In this document: piece by piece, positions 41,993 to 51,376 of the stretch
Layout of the letters: each line of letters starts with the position of its first letter
Position numbering within the stretch: the stretch's first letter is position 1
Position numbers and translations under genes: made by a program
NCBI RefSeq assembly: GCF_000482485.1
Contig: NZ_AXVK01000001.1
Span: 372,001 to 436,000 of the forward strand
Length of the DNA: 64,000 bases
Source of the DNA: Paucisalibacillus globulus DSM 18846
Lineage (GTDB): Bacteria; Bacillota; Bacilli; Bacillales; Amphibacillaceae
Reading direction: 5' to 3'
The notes under the pieces: generated by a model
Seen by the model: the letters and a program-made list of their open reading frames with translations, nothing else
What the model was told of the DNA's origin: nothing
Database searches by the model: none

Positions 41993-43354
41993 ATGTTACC
42001 AAAATCATTTTTACGTTGGATAAATAAGTTATCACCTGTACGAATTATTTTGTTTTTTTATTTATTAGCTGCAATCTTTTCAACGGTGTTGTTAAGTTTA
42101 CCTATTGCATTTCAGGATGGAGTAGATGTTGCATTTATTGATATTGTTTTTACTGCTGTAAGCGCATTAAGTGTTACAGGTTTGAGCACGATTCCTATCT
42201 CTGAGACACTAAGTACGGAAGGAATTTTTATTCTTGCATTTATTTTACAGTTAGGTGCAGTAGGTGTGATGGCAATTGGTACGTTTATTTGGCTCCTAAT
42301 TGGTAAGAAGATTGGGCTAAAGGAACGTCAATTAATTATGACAGATCAAAATCAAACTAACTTTGAAGGCATGGTACGTTTAATTAAGCAGATTTTTATT
42401 GTTTTATTAACGGTGGAATTTATCGCTTTTCTCATCTTAGGTACATATTTTCTAAAGTATTATCCATCACCTTCTGAAGCTTATTTTCATGGTTTTTTTG
42501 GTACGATTAGTGCTGTTACTAATGGAGGGTTTGATATAACTGGAGAGTCACTCATACCATATAAAGATGACTATTTTATACAGTTTATAAATATGTTGTT
42601 AATCATCTTTGGAGCTATCGGCTTTCCCGTTATAATTGAAATCAAAAACTTTTTATTTTTGAAGAAAAACAATCGTAGGTCTATTCATTTTAGTTTATTT
42701 ACAAAGGTAACGACCTTAACCTTTGGTATTTTAATTGTTGTTGGAAGTGTTGTTATTTATTTATTAGATATGCATAATTTTTTTGTAGGGAAAAGTTGGC
42801 ATGAGAGTATATTCTATGCGCTATTTCAATCTGTAACGACTAGAAGTGGTGGGCTTTCTACAATGGATGTAAGCTTGTTAACAGAATCCAATCATTTGTG
42901 GTTGTCTTTCTTAATGTTTATTGGTGCTTCACCTAGTAGTGCTGGGGGAGGAATCAGAACAACTACATTTGCTTTGGCTGTTATTTTTATCATTACATAT
43001 GCACGTGGTGGTAGCAGTATACGGATTTTTAGAAGGGAAGTTCATGAAGAGGACTTAATGAAAGCCGTAACAGTTACATTAATGGCTATGTTAATGGTAT
43101 TTATTTCGGTTCTGTTTATTACTACCTATGAACCATTTTCCATCACAGAAATTATGTTTGAAGTTACATCTGCATTCGGAACTGTTGGATTGTCTTTAGG
43201 TATTACAGCTGAGTTATCAACTTTAACAAAAGTAATTCTCATGATATTGATGTTTATCGGTAGAGTAGGAATAATAACGTTTCTATTTATGTTCAAAAAA
43301 ACAAAGAAAACAGGGGATTATCATTATCCAAAGGAACGAATTAGTATTGGGTAA
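41993..43354 (+). CDS. Ktr/Trk-type potassium uptake channel (KtrB/KtrD family)
   Basis: Membrane pore of a Na+-dependent K+ uptake system. The 453 residues repeat the M1-P-M2 unit four times; pore loops are visible as ALSVTGLST, AVTNGGFDI, TTRSGGLST and AFGTVGLSLG. The gating-loop region SPSSAGGGIRTTTF lies between loops 3 and 4. It needs a KtrA/KtrC ring; a ktrC gene begins at 63813. Length and lack of an adjacent ktrA fit KtrD. The c-di-GMP protein gene follows by 27 bases. Confidence 0.92.
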   Translation: MLPKSFLRWINKLSPVRIILFFYLLAAIFSTVLLSLPIAFQDGVDVAFIDIVFTAVSALSVTGLSTIPISETLSTEGIFILAFILQLGAVGVMAIGTFIWLLIGKKIGLKERQLIMTDQNQTNFEGMVRLIKQIFIVLLTVEFIAFLILGTYFLKYYPSPSEAYFHGFFGTISAVTNGGFDITGESLIPYKDDYFIQFINMLLIIFGAIGFPVIIEIKNFLFLKKNNRRSIHFSLFTKVTTLTFGILIVVGSVVIYLLDMHNFFVGKSWHESIFYALFQSVTTRSGGLSTMDVSLLTESNHLWLSFLMFIGASPSSAGGGIRTTTFALAVIFIITYARGGSSIRIFRREVHEEDLMKAVTVTLMAMLMVFISVLFITTYEPFSITEIMFEVTSAFGTVGLSLGITAELSTLTKVILMILMFIGRVGIITFLFMFKKTKKTGDYHYPKERISIG

Positions 43355-43381
43355 GTTGATAACAAGTGAGGAGAGTCCTTT

Positions 43382-45331
43382 ATGAATGAAGAACATTTAT
43401 TGTTGCCAATGAATAATCAGTTATTATCTTTTTTAAATGAAGCAATTTTGTTTGTAGATAAAGATGGATTAATCCTTGATGGAAGTGAGAAGGCCTTTTC
43501 CATCTTAAATCTCAATTATTCAAATGATCAATCCATCGTTGATTATCTAGATTTTCATTTACTGTTGGAGTCTCAAAAATCTCATTTGTTAATGGAAATT
43601 AAGAATGAGAAAGGAAAGTTAATCGAAGTTAAGTCACTTAATGTTAAAGAGAATATGTATTGTTTACTATTAAATGAACTTTCTATTCGGAATAGGGCGG
43701 ATGAGATTAAACGGTATATTAATCAAATTTCAAATAGTTCAGTTGAGGGTATCGTTCTGTATGGTAAAACAGACATAATTGATTGTGATGAAACTTTTGC
43801 AACTATGTTTGGCTATTCTAAGGAAGAATTAAAAGGAAAATCAATGGAGCATTTGATTGATCCTAAAAGTTATCAAAGGTTAGCAGATTTTGAACATCTT
43901 GCATTTAATGGTGTACTTGAACTTAAAGGAGTTCGAAAGGATGGGACACTTTTTTATATTGAAATGTACGAATATCCTTATTACAAAAGCGGAAAGATTG
44001 TTAGAGCTGCTAGTGTAAAAGATGTGACAGAACGAATTGAAACGGAAAATAAGATAGAATATATGGCTTATTACGATGAATTAACTGACTTACCAAATCG
44101 AAACTTTTTTAATAAAGTTTTAAAAGAAGCAATTGTACAAGCTAAAGAATCTAATGAGCATCTTGCGGTTTATTTCCTTGATATAGACTATTTTAAAGAA
44201 ATAAATGACACATTAGGGTACTCTTTCGGGGATGAGTTACTTCGGGCTTGTGCAGGTCGCTTAAAGACGTTCCAACAAATGGATACATTTATTGCTAGAA
44301 TGAGTGGGGACGAGTTCTTAATTGTACAAAGAAATTCTTCAAAGGAAGAATCAAAAGCATTAGCAAAAGAAATAATTGCAGAATTTGAAAAACCAATCAA
44401 GATTCATGAATATGAAATTTATACTACATTAAGTATTGGTATAAGCTTATATCCCGAGAATGGTAAAACGGCTTCAGATTTAATTAAGCATGCGGACTCT
44501 GCGATGTATGTTATAAAGGGAAAGCATAGAAATTATTTTAATTTGTTTGAATCGTCCATTTCTGAGAACTTTAAAACAATGCTAACAATGGAATCAGAGT
44601 TAAGAAGGGCGCTTAGGGAAGGGCAATTTGAACTTTATTATCAGCCACAAAAGAATTTACGTAAAGATGAAGTTGTAGGATTAGAAGCTTTAATACGTTG
44701 GAATCATCCTGAAAAAGGATTGATTAGTCCTATTGAGTTTATTCCATTAGCTGAAAAGACTGGGCTTATTATTGATATAGGTGATTGGGTGTTATCGGAA
44801 GCTTGTAGACAGAACAAAGAATGGCAGGATAAAGGATTTAAACCATTGACGGTTAGTGTTAATCTATCGGCAAAACAATTTTACCAGCCAAATTTAGTTG
44901 AGAAGGTAAAGCAAGTTCTTGAAGAAACCGATTTACACCCCAATTATTTTGAACTCGAGATAACAGAAAGTATGGCTATGTCAAACGAGGAAGAGATTTT
45001 AGAAACTTTACATCAGTTACGCGAATTAGGTGTACTTGTCTCCATTGATGATTTTGGAACAGGGTACTCATCTTTTAAATACTTAAGTATATTTCCGATT
45101 ACAAAATTAAAAATTGATAAAATGTTTTTGAATGAAAACCAAAGAGAAAATCAAGCGATTGTAAAATCCATTATCCATATGTCACATTCTTTAAATATGA
45201 AGGTTATTGCAGAAGGAGTGGAAACGTTAGAACAGCTAAATTTTCTTGCAAATGAGAGATGTGATGAGATGCAAGGATACTATTATAGTAAACCACTGCC
45301 ACCGAAGATGTTGACTAAGTTTCTGAATTAA
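43382..45331 (+). CDS. PAS-GGDEF-EAL cyclic-di-GMP signalling protein
   Basis: Cytosolic, 649 residues: an N-terminal PAS-like region, a clear PAS domain (about 110-215), GGDEF (about 225-385) and EAL (about 395-648). The GGDEF signature reads RMSGDEF, so the first Gly is Ser; no RxxD inhibitory site is visible. The EAL domain is complete: EALIRW, VNLSAKQF, ELEITES, DDFGTGYSS, KIDKMFL, IAEGVET and the QGYYYSKPL end, so phosphodiesterase activity is likely. Same architecture as B. subtilis DgcW (YkoW). GAGGAG precedes the ATG; probably co-transcribed with the K+ channel. Confidence 0.92.
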   Translation: MNEEHLLLPMNNQLLSFLNEAILFVDKDGLILDGSEKAFSILNLNYSNDQSIVDYLDFHLLLESQKSHLLMEIKNEKGKLIEVKSLNVKENMYCLLLNELSIRNRADEIKRYINQISNSSVEGIVLYGKTDIIDCDETFATMFGYSKEELKGKSMEHLIDPKSYQRLADFEHLAFNGVLELKGVRKDGTLFYIEMYEYPYYKSGKIVRAASVKDVTERIETENKIEYMAYYDELTDLPNRNFFNKVLKEAIVQAKESNEHLAVYFLDIDYFKEINDTLGYSFGDELLRACAGRLKTFQQMDTFIARMSGDEFLIVQRNSSKEESKALAKEIIAEFEKPIKIHEYEIYTTLSIGISLYPENGKTASDLIKHADSAMYVIKGKHRNYFNLFESSISENFKTMLTMESELRRALREGQFELYYQPQKNLRKDEVVGLEALIRWNHPEKGLISPIEFIPLAEKTGLIIDIGDWVLSEACRQNKEWQDKGFKPLTVSVNLSAKQFYQPNLVEKVKQVLEETDLHPNYFELEITESMAMSNEEEILETLHQLRELGVLVSIDDFGTGYSSFKYLSIFPITKLKIDKMFLNENQRENQAIVKSIIHMSHSLNMKVIAEGVETLEQLNFLANERCDEMQGYYYSKPLPPKMLTKFLN

Positions 45332-45345
45332 ATCTTGACTAGTAA

Positions 45346-45383
45346 AAAGAGACAGACCCGAACAACTTTGGGTCTGTCTCTTT
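45346..45383. terminator. Bidirectional terminator after the GGDEF-EAL gene
   Basis: AAAGAGACAGACCC (45346-45359) pairs with GGGTCTGTCTCTTT (45370-45383) between convergent genes. Confidence 0.85.
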
Positions 45384-45387
45384 AAAT

Positions 45388-46527
45388 TTATTCGTCCTTA
45401 TAATCAATAGTAGTAATCTTTAATTGATCATTTTCAAATCCAATTATAAATTCATATGTTATATTTTCATTGATTGGTTCTTCTTCATTAGGTTGATTTT
45501 TAGTCAAGGTCACATCTGCCTTTATGGATGCGTGACTATCATCAATAGTAGTAGATTGATGTTTATACTTAACATCTACAATCTGAATATATCCTTCACG
45601 GAAGGAAGAGTAAGAAGTCTGTGTTTGAATGGAATCACCTAGTAATGAATAAGCAGCTACATAATCCCGGATGATGATGCTATCTAAGAAATATTCCATT
45701 ACATATTCTGCATCTTGCTTAAATTGTGTCGGGTCAATTGTATTTAGTAAATCTTCTGTGTTAGTAAATGTAAGTTGACTGTTTTGTGCTTCTTTAGACC
45801 AATTTTCGATTTCCTCTATTACATCAATAATGGGAATACTAAATCCTATTGTGCCATCTTCTGTTCCAACAGAGTTTATACCTATAACCTCCCCTGTAGT
45901 TCGATTTATTAATGGTCCACCACTATTACCATGTGTGATGAGAGCAGAGATTTGATAAGCATTATTGTAATCATATCCATCTACAGTAAAGTTACGTTCA
46001 GTTCCAGAAATTATCCCCAGGGTAACCGTATTTTGAAATCCATGTGGACTTCCTAAGGCGATTACTTCATCTCCAATTTCTGCTAATGTATCTGTATCAA
46101 CGGAGAGTCCTGTTTCGCCAGCAAGTTGAGGAACTCGAAGGACGGCAATATCTGTGTTTTCTCCAACCCCAATAATTGCAGCTGGGTATATACGAGCATT
46201 AGCAGTTCTAACATAAATGCTTTCGGCATCCTTGATGACATGTGCGTTGGTTATAATATCTCCTTTTTCATTATAAAGAAAACCTGAGCCTGTCAGTGAT
46301 TCATAATCATTCTTTGCTTCAATTTGAACAACATTTTTCTCCGCTTCGTGTATTATTGTTTTTAAGTTTATCGTTTCATTTTCGGATTGTACTTTTTTAA
46401 TCATGGGATTGTTAATAGCCAAATTGGTTGATTGCCAATCCGAATATAGATAGATTGAATAAGCAATTCCGAGAATTAGTAAGATAATAGAGATGATAAT
46501 TGGTAATTTTCTTTTTGTATTTATCAT
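45388..46527 (-). CDS. Membrane-anchored trypsin-like serine protease (S1, no PDZ)
   Basis: About 379 residues: a signal anchor (LPIIISIILLILGIAYSIYL), an HtrA-like protease domain with His in DIITNAHVI, Asp in GENTDIAVLRV and Ser in HGNSGGPLI, then a C-terminal NTF2-like domain of about 110 residues in place of the PDZ domain of HtrA. ATG 46527 is preceded by TGGAGTG; the longer frame to 46563 overlaps the upstream gene and lacks a site. Co-transcribed with the zinc-ribbon gene 20 bases upstream, perhaps as a stress-sensing pair at the cell surface. Confidence 0.87.
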   Translation of the reverse strand: MINTKRKLPIIISIILLILGIAYSIYLYSDWQSTNLAINNPMIKKVQSENETINLKTIIHEAEKNVVQIEAKNDYESLTGSGFLYNEKGDIITNAHVIKDAESIYVRTANARIYPAAIIGVGENTDIAVLRVPQLAGETGLSVDTDTLAEIGDEVIALGSPHGFQNTVTLGIISGTERNFTVDGYDYNNAYQISALITHGNSGGPLINRTTGEVIGINSVGTEDGTIGFSIPIIDVIEEIENWSKEAQNSQLTFTNTEDLLNTIDPTQFKQDAEYVMEYFLDSIIIRDYVAAYSLLGDSIQTQTSYSSFREGYIQIVDVKYKHQSTTIDDSHASIKADVTLTKNQPNEEEPINENITYEFIIGFENDQLKITTIDYKDE

Positions 46528-46547
46528 ATTTTCACTCCATAAGAGTA

Positions 46548-47705
46548 CTAATTGGTGTACCAAGTAATCTTTTTGACATTTATATTAATTTTTTCAACAT
46601 TTTGGTCAATATCATAATGAGTAAATTCAAATTTTCCACTTTCGTTAGGGTAGAGAGTATCAGGATATACATAAACCTCATTTGATAGAAATTCCTTATC
46701 ATTTGTTAAAAGAGAATACTCTACCAGGATAGAGCTTACAGGTATTGTTGCGATACTCTTAACTTCACCTTTAACAACCAAATTACCTTGGTCATCATTT
46801 TCAGGTTTTACAGATACCACTTCAATGGCATCTGTTTCATTCATTTCACGTTCTTCTTCAGCTGTATCAATTGCTTGTTGGATACGCTGTTGTTGGGTAA
46901 TTTCAAATGATACTTTTTCTTTTTCAATTGTCGTTTGTAAACTATGCAGTTTTTCCGAGTTCGGAGCGTACTTTATACCATCTTCTACAATGAATTGTGC
47001 ATCACTAAACTGTTTTTCTGATAGTTTTTCGCTTGCTTTAGTAAAGGTAAAATCAATAATTTGATTACGAATATTATCTGTAATTTGTACAGCTTCAGGA
47101 TTTTTTATTGCATCAGCTTCCCAGAGTAACACTTTTAACTCATCGATTGGTGGGGCATCACTAAGTAAGCTCTTTAACTGTTCAATCTTTATTGTATTAC
47201 GGTTAGAAACGATTTTTTCTACTAGTGTCGTTGTTGCGACTCCATCAAAGTTCTTCAAAGAAGATTCTGCATCATTGATTAAGGTGAGAGCATCTTGAAA
47301 ATTACTATTTTCTAATTCCTCATTTGCTTTTTGGAGTGTTTCTTCGATAGCAAAGGTTTTTTGTATAAATTCAAGTGCTGTTTCTCCTTGAATAAAATTA
47401 GGCTTTTTATCAACTGCTTTTGAAAAGAAGTCCTGTGCAGCTTGATAATCATTTACCTCTAAACTTTTTTCACCAAGCTCATAAAATTCCATTGCCTGAG
47501 CAGAACGATTTTGCAAGAAACTATTGAAAAGATTTATTGCAAGTAAAATAAATATGAAGGATATTAACGTAGCTATCCAATATTTATTGAATTTTTTCTT
47601 TTTACTAGAACGTAAATGGATATCTTTAGGAAGCTCATCACCACAAATTACACAAAATGATTCCTCTTCCTTAACTATAGATCCACAATATGGACAATGT
47701 AACAA
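46548..47705 (-). CDS. Zinc-ribbon single-span membrane protein with TPR-like region
   Basis: About 385 residues: an N-terminal zinc ribbon (CPYCGS and CVICGD), a basic stretch, one membrane helix (YWIATLISFIFILLAINLF), then an extracellular part of helical TPR-like repeats (AMEFYELGEKSLEVNDYQAA) and a C-terminal beta domain (GNLVVKGEVKS...VEYSLL) like FxLYD modules. Resembles TcaA/YvbJ-type envelope proteins in layout only. TTG 47705 after GGTGAG is preferred to TTG 47723. Operon with the S1 protease downstream. Confidence 0.78.
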   Translation of the reverse strand: MLHCPYCGSIVKEEESFCVICGDELPKDIHLRSSKKKKFNKYWIATLISFIFILLAINLFNSFLQNRSAQAMEFYELGEKSLEVNDYQAAQDFFSKAVDKKPNFIQGETALEFIQKTFAIEETLQKANEELENSNFQDALTLINDAESSLKNFDGVATTTLVEKIVSNRNTIKIEQLKSLLSDAPPIDELKVLLWEADAIKNPEAVQITDNIRNQIIDFTFTKASEKLSEKQFSDAQFIVEDGIKYAPNSEKLHSLQTTIEKEKVSFEITQQQRIQQAIDTAEEEREMNETDAIEVVSVKPENDDQGNLVVKGEVKSIATIPVSSILVEYSLLTNDKEFLSNEVYVYPDTLYPNESGKFEFTHYDIDQNVEKININVKKITWYTN

Positions 47706-47873
47706 ATTCTCACCAACTTTCAATCATCTTTCGAACTTTTTCGCCAATAATTTTAATTATATCTTAACATATTTCTCTTTATTTAGGGATGAGTTATGGT
47801 ATGATATAAAAGGTTAGTAGTATTATTAAATTATCGAAATTATACATATAATAGGTCTAGGAGGTGTCGCAAC

Positions 47874-47960
47874 ATGGGAATGGAAACAGCATTTGGTATT
47901 CTTTGTTTTGTAATCCTTTTATATTTCATTGGAAGTCTAATTTGGGATAATGAAAAATAA
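47874..47960 (+). CDS. 28-residue single-span membrane microprotein
   Basis: MGMETAFGILCFVILLYFIG is a membrane helix followed by SLIWDNEK. The gene has a strong AGGAGGTG site 7 bases before the ATG and a terminator after it. Function not known; similar in size to accessory microproteins of oxidases or pumps, without specific likeness. Confidence 0.6.
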   Translation: MGMETAFGILCFVILLYFIGSLIWDNEK

Positions 47961-48030
47961 TTAGTGAAATTTTATTTGGATTTTTTTGCTAACGGGAAAT
48001 ATTGTAGTATTTTCCTATCTGCAAACATAA

Positions 48031-48069
48031 AAGGTTGTCTTTATGGATGTGAATCCGAAAGACAACCTT
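48031..48069. terminator. Bidirectional terminator between microprotein and signal peptidase genes
   Basis: AAGGTTGTCTTT (48031-48042) pairs with AAAGACAACCTT (48058-48069). Confidence 0.8.
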
Positions 48070-48087
48070 ACGTTTGTTCCTAATTAA

Positions 48088-48612
48088 TCATCTCGTTTTG
48101 GTCATTTCACTGAATGGATAAAATACAAACTCAGATTTACCGATAATTTCATCCTCCATAATAAAGCCTAAACCGTTTCTAGAATCTTTACTGATGGACC
48201 GATTATCTCCCATGACAAAGTATCTGCCTATTGGAATGGTGATTGGACCAAAATTGCCCGTATGATTTTTTGCATCCTCTGTTAAAAACGTTTGATCATG
48301 AAGCTCATCATTTATATAGAGTTTATGATTTTTAATCTCAATCGTCTCACCGGGTAGGCCAATTACTCGCTTTACGTAATTTTTTTCTGGCCGATGGATA
48401 ATGACAATATCTCCTCTTTCAGGTTCGTCAATCATGTAAACGAATTTATTAAATATAACACGTTCTCCATCTTGAAGAGTGGGATCCATACTATCTCCCT
48501 CAACAATGGAAGTTGCAAATATAAAAGTGCGTAATAGAAATGCTAGAAGGATGGCAATTAATATTGCCTTACCCCATTCTACCAATTCGTTTTTTTGTTT
48601 CACTCCGGCCAA
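48088..48612 (-). CDS. lepB: Type I signal peptidase
   Basis: Removes signal peptides from secreted proteins. About 174 residues: a single N-terminal membrane helix (AILIAILLAFLLRTFIFA), Ser nucleophile in VEGDSMDPTL, general-base Lys in NYVKRVIGLPG, and box D/E VMGDNRSISKDSRNGLG. One-helix Sip type of Bacilli. TTG 48612 is chosen because AAAGGA stands 9 bases before it; the ATG at 48621 directly abuts that site. Confidence 0.92.
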   Translation of the reverse strand: MAGVKQKNELVEWGKAILIAILLAFLLRTFIFATSIVEGDSMDPTLQDGERVIFNKFVYMIDEPERGDIVIIHRPEKNYVKRVIGLPGETIEIKNHKLYINDELHDQTFLTEDAKNHTGNFGPITIPIGRYFVMGDNRSISKDSRNGLGFIMEDEIIGKSEFVFYPFSEMTKTR

Positions 48613-48806
48613 AGAAGACATTCCTTTCTTCGTAAAAAGTACATTGAAGCATTTATTATTATATATATTATAGCAAGAATAAGCCTAAATAAGTGTATAA
48701 AAAGTTTAGGAATTGTAAAATCACATTAAATACCATCCTAGTTGTTCAAAATAGTTTACATATGCTAAAGTAATAGAAATAGTAAAGGAGGTATTGTAAT
48801 TAATTT

Positions 48807-48992
48807 ATGTACGATACTGACATGCTTTTAAAAGAAATAGAGAAACTAAGAAATACAATGAGTGCTGTTGCCTTAAAGCAAGGAATAACCAGTTTAGAAT
48901 CTATAGCCCTTAGCCAAGAACTTGATCGCTTACTAAATATTTATGAACAACGTAAAAAGACAAAAGTTTGTCCACAAACAGAGAACAGATAA
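48807..48992 (+). CDS. Spo0E-family aspartyl-phosphate phosphatase
   Basis: Sixty-one residues forming a two-helix hairpin with the family motif SQELDRLLNIY (about 36-46), used by Spo0E, YisI and YnzD to dephosphorylate Spo0A~P and delay sporulation. AGGAGG lies about 15 bases before the ATG, farther than usual, and a stop codon in frame just upstream rules out an earlier start. Single-gene unit. Confidence 0.85.
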   Translation: MYDTDMLLKEIEKLRNTMSAVALKQGITSLESIALSQELDRLLNIYEQRKKTKVCPQTENR

Positions 48993-49012
48993 ATCAAAAA
49001 TCACTATCATAT

Positions 49013-49052
49013 AGCGAATAGGGGGGATATCTTTTATATCCCGTCTATTGCT
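49013..49052. terminator. Hairpin between the Spo0E-like gene and patA
   Basis: AGCGAATAG and GGGATAT pair with ATATCCC and CTATTGCT in an interrupted stem between convergent genes; no strong T-run. Confidence 0.5.
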
Positions 49053-49056
49053 ACAT

Positions 49057-50217
49057 TTATTCATACTCCTTTAACAAATATCTCTCTAATCGATCAAGGC
49101 CCTCTTTTAATGTTGGATGATTGTAGGCATAGGATAACCTCATATAACCTTCCCCAAATATGGAAAAACTTCCCCCCGGTACTAGTGCGACCTTAGCTTT
49201 TTTTACCAAATCTAACCCTAATTCAAAAGATGTCATCTTAGAGTAGGGAAATTTAGGAAATAAATAAAATGCTCCATTCGGTTTATTTAATGAAAGTCCC
49301 ATTTTAATAAGCCTATCGTAAACATAGTCTCTTCGGGTTTGATAGTCCATTTTCATTATATGAGGGTCGTCTAATCCATATGTCAAAGCTTCTAATGCTG
49401 CGTATTGACTGATGGATGATGCACAGGATACATTGTATTGATGAACTTTTAGCAATTGGCTAGTAATCCATTTTGGAGCAAGCACATAACCAATTCTAAA
49501 ACCTGTCATGGAATGTGATTTGGATAAACCATTAATAACAATTGTACGATCCTGTACTTCAGAAAAGGTGGAAATACTAACATGTTTAAAATCATATACT
49601 AACTCACTATATATTTCATCTGCTAGTATGAATATCTTTTTATCTTTTAATACAGTGAGTAGCTCTTTTAATTCAAACTCTGTTAAAGATACACCGGTTG
49701 GATTAGAAGGGTAAGGGAGAACTACACATTTTGTTTTTGGTGTAATAGCCTTCTCAAGTAATTCTCTCGTTAACTTAAATTCATGATTAGTTGTATCAAC
49801 ATGAACAGGCTTCGCACCTGCAAGCGTAATTAGCGGTTCATAACCTGGATAAATTGGTGCCGGTAAGATAACTTCATCATCTGGATTTAATATTGTACGA
49901 AAAACAATATCTATTCCTTGGGATGCTCCCGTAGTAACAATAATTTCATTTTCTGGATGGAAGCTTATATTGTAATTGGTTTCATAGAAGTTTGCAATTG
50001 CTTTACGTAGTTCTATAATCCCAGCATTGCTTGTATACGTTGTCTTGTTCATGGTTAATGCATCTATTGTCGCTTGCTTGATATGATCAGGTGTATGGAA
50101 ATCAGGCTGACCAATTGTTAGTGAAACTAGATTTTTTTCCTCGGAAACCATATTAAAAAACTTGCGAATCCCAGATATTTCAATTTTATTAATTTGATGA
50201 TTTAATAGATTTTCCAT
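49057..50217 (-). CDS. patA: N-acetyl-LL-diaminopimelate aminotransferase
   Basis: PLP-dependent class I aminotransferase that converts N-acetyl-2-amino-6-oxopimelate to N-acetyl-LL-diaminopimelate. The 386 residues match B. subtilis PatA closely: INKIEISGIRKF, LTIGQPDFHTP, VTTGASQGID, LPYPSNPTGV and the PLP lysine in INGLSKSHSMTGFRIG. Together with dapH and dapL at 57-59 kb it completes the acetylase branch of DAP/lysine synthesis. The gene also lies near ykyB as in B. subtilis. Confidence 0.92.
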   Translation of the reverse strand: MENLLNHQINKIEISGIRKFFNMVSEEKNLVSLTIGQPDFHTPDHIKQATIDALTMNKTTYTSNAGIIELRKAIANFYETNYNISFHPENEIIVTTGASQGIDIVFRTILNPDDEVILPAPIYPGYEPLITLAGAKPVHVDTTNHEFKLTRELLEKAITPKTKCVVLPYPSNPTGVSLTEFELKELLTVLKDKKIFILADEIYSELVYDFKHVSISTFSEVQDRTIVINGLSKSHSMTGFRIGYVLAPKWITSQLLKVHQYNVSCASSISQYAALEALTYGLDDPHIMKMDYQTRRDYVYDRLIKMGLSLNKPNGAFYLFPKFPYSKMTSFELGLDLVKKAKVALVPGGSFSIFGEGYMRLSYAYNHPTLKEGLDRLERYLLKEYE

Positions 50218-50243
50218 GACTTTCCTCCAGGTTACATGATTAA

Positions 50244-51143
50244 TTAACTTGCCTTTTGATAGGGAATGCCTTCCTTACGTTTGATTTGCATTAATATAAC
50301 TGCACCTATAATTAGTGACATTCCTATCATTTGTACAAAAGTAAACAATTCCTTAAAAATAAAGATTCCGATTAAAATAGCTACTACTGGCTCAATAGTC
50401 GTTAAAATGGAAGCTTTAGAAGCCTCCGTTTTATTTAATCCATATGTATATACGATATAAGCTATTGCTGTAGGGAAAAGTCCAAGTCCAAAGACGTAAA
50501 AAAGAACTTCTGGATTAGCCAATAAATACGCTTTCTCTTGAAATGGGAAAAAAGGTAATAGTGTTACGGAAGCCACAATAAAGGTAAATGTCGTTATGCT
50601 TAAACTAGAATATTTCTGTAAAGCGTATTTACTAAAAATACTATATAAAGCATAACCGACACCAGAGCCAAGTCCAAAGAGAATGCTTTCAATAGATACC
50701 GAATTTAAATTCGTAGGTAGAAGTCCTACAACAAAGCATGTACCTAAAAGGGTTCCTGAAAGTGCAAGAAGTTTTTGTTTAGTAAAAGCCTCCTTAAACA
50801 AAAAATACGAAAAAATAGTTACAAACGCAGGGCCAGTATATAACAATGCTGTTGCGACAGGTATTGTTGAAAGTTCAATAGCAGTAAACATACAAAAGTT
50901 AAAAAATACAATACTAAATATTCCTGTCCCAATGAAGTATTTTAAATCCTTCACAGATTTTAAATGCAATGATTTTGGTGATTTTATTACTAAATAAATA
51001 ATTAATAAGGTAGCAGCAGATGTTGCTCGTAAGGTAACAACTTCCATCGGTGTGAAACCATATGTATATAAGTTTTTTACAAACCAACCAATTGTACCCC
51101 ATAATGCTGCTCCAAGCATGATTAAGAAAACCGCTTTGTTCAA
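50244..51143 (-). CDS. EamA-family (DMT) transporter
   Basis: Ten-helix permease of 299 residues, two EamA repeats (about 5-135 and 150-287), with motifs GAALWGTIGWFVK and LYTGPAFVTIFSYFLFKEAF. Usually a metabolite or amino-acid exporter; substrate unknown. TTG start at 51143 after GGGGTGG. It ends 26 bases before patA and could be transcribed with it. Confidence 0.88.
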   Translation of the reverse strand: MNKAVFLIMLGAALWGTIGWFVKNLYTYGFTPMEVVTLRATSAATLLIIYLVIKSPKSLHLKSVKDLKYFIGTGIFSIVFFNFCMFTAIELSTIPVATALLYTGPAFVTIFSYFLFKEAFTKQKLLALSGTLLGTCFVVGLLPTNLNSVSIESILFGLGSGVGYALYSIFSKYALQKYSSLSITTFTFIVASVTLLPFFPFQEKAYLLANPEVLFYVFGLGLFPTAIAYIVYTYGLNKTEASKASILTTIEPVVAILIGIFIFKELFTFVQMIGMSLIIGAVILMQIKRKEGIPYQKAS

Positions 51144-51376
51144 GTAACAACCACCCCTAAACGAACTTTAAGCTAATTATAGCAATTATTAGAAAAAATC
51201 GCATTCACTACACTTTAATAATGTAACTTAACATTTTTGTTAGTTTTTCTCTAAGTGCAGACTACATTATACCTTCCTAACACTAAAGAATATTAAGTGA
51301 AAAAGCTAATACAAGTTGTATAGATTTCTGTAAAACAGTTTAGAATGGTTGATAATGAATAAAGGGTGGGGTTTGA

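Noticed and set aside
46500-46685. Small plus-strand frame over the protease/zinc-ribbon junction
   Set aside because: Antisense to two well-supported genes, without start signals.
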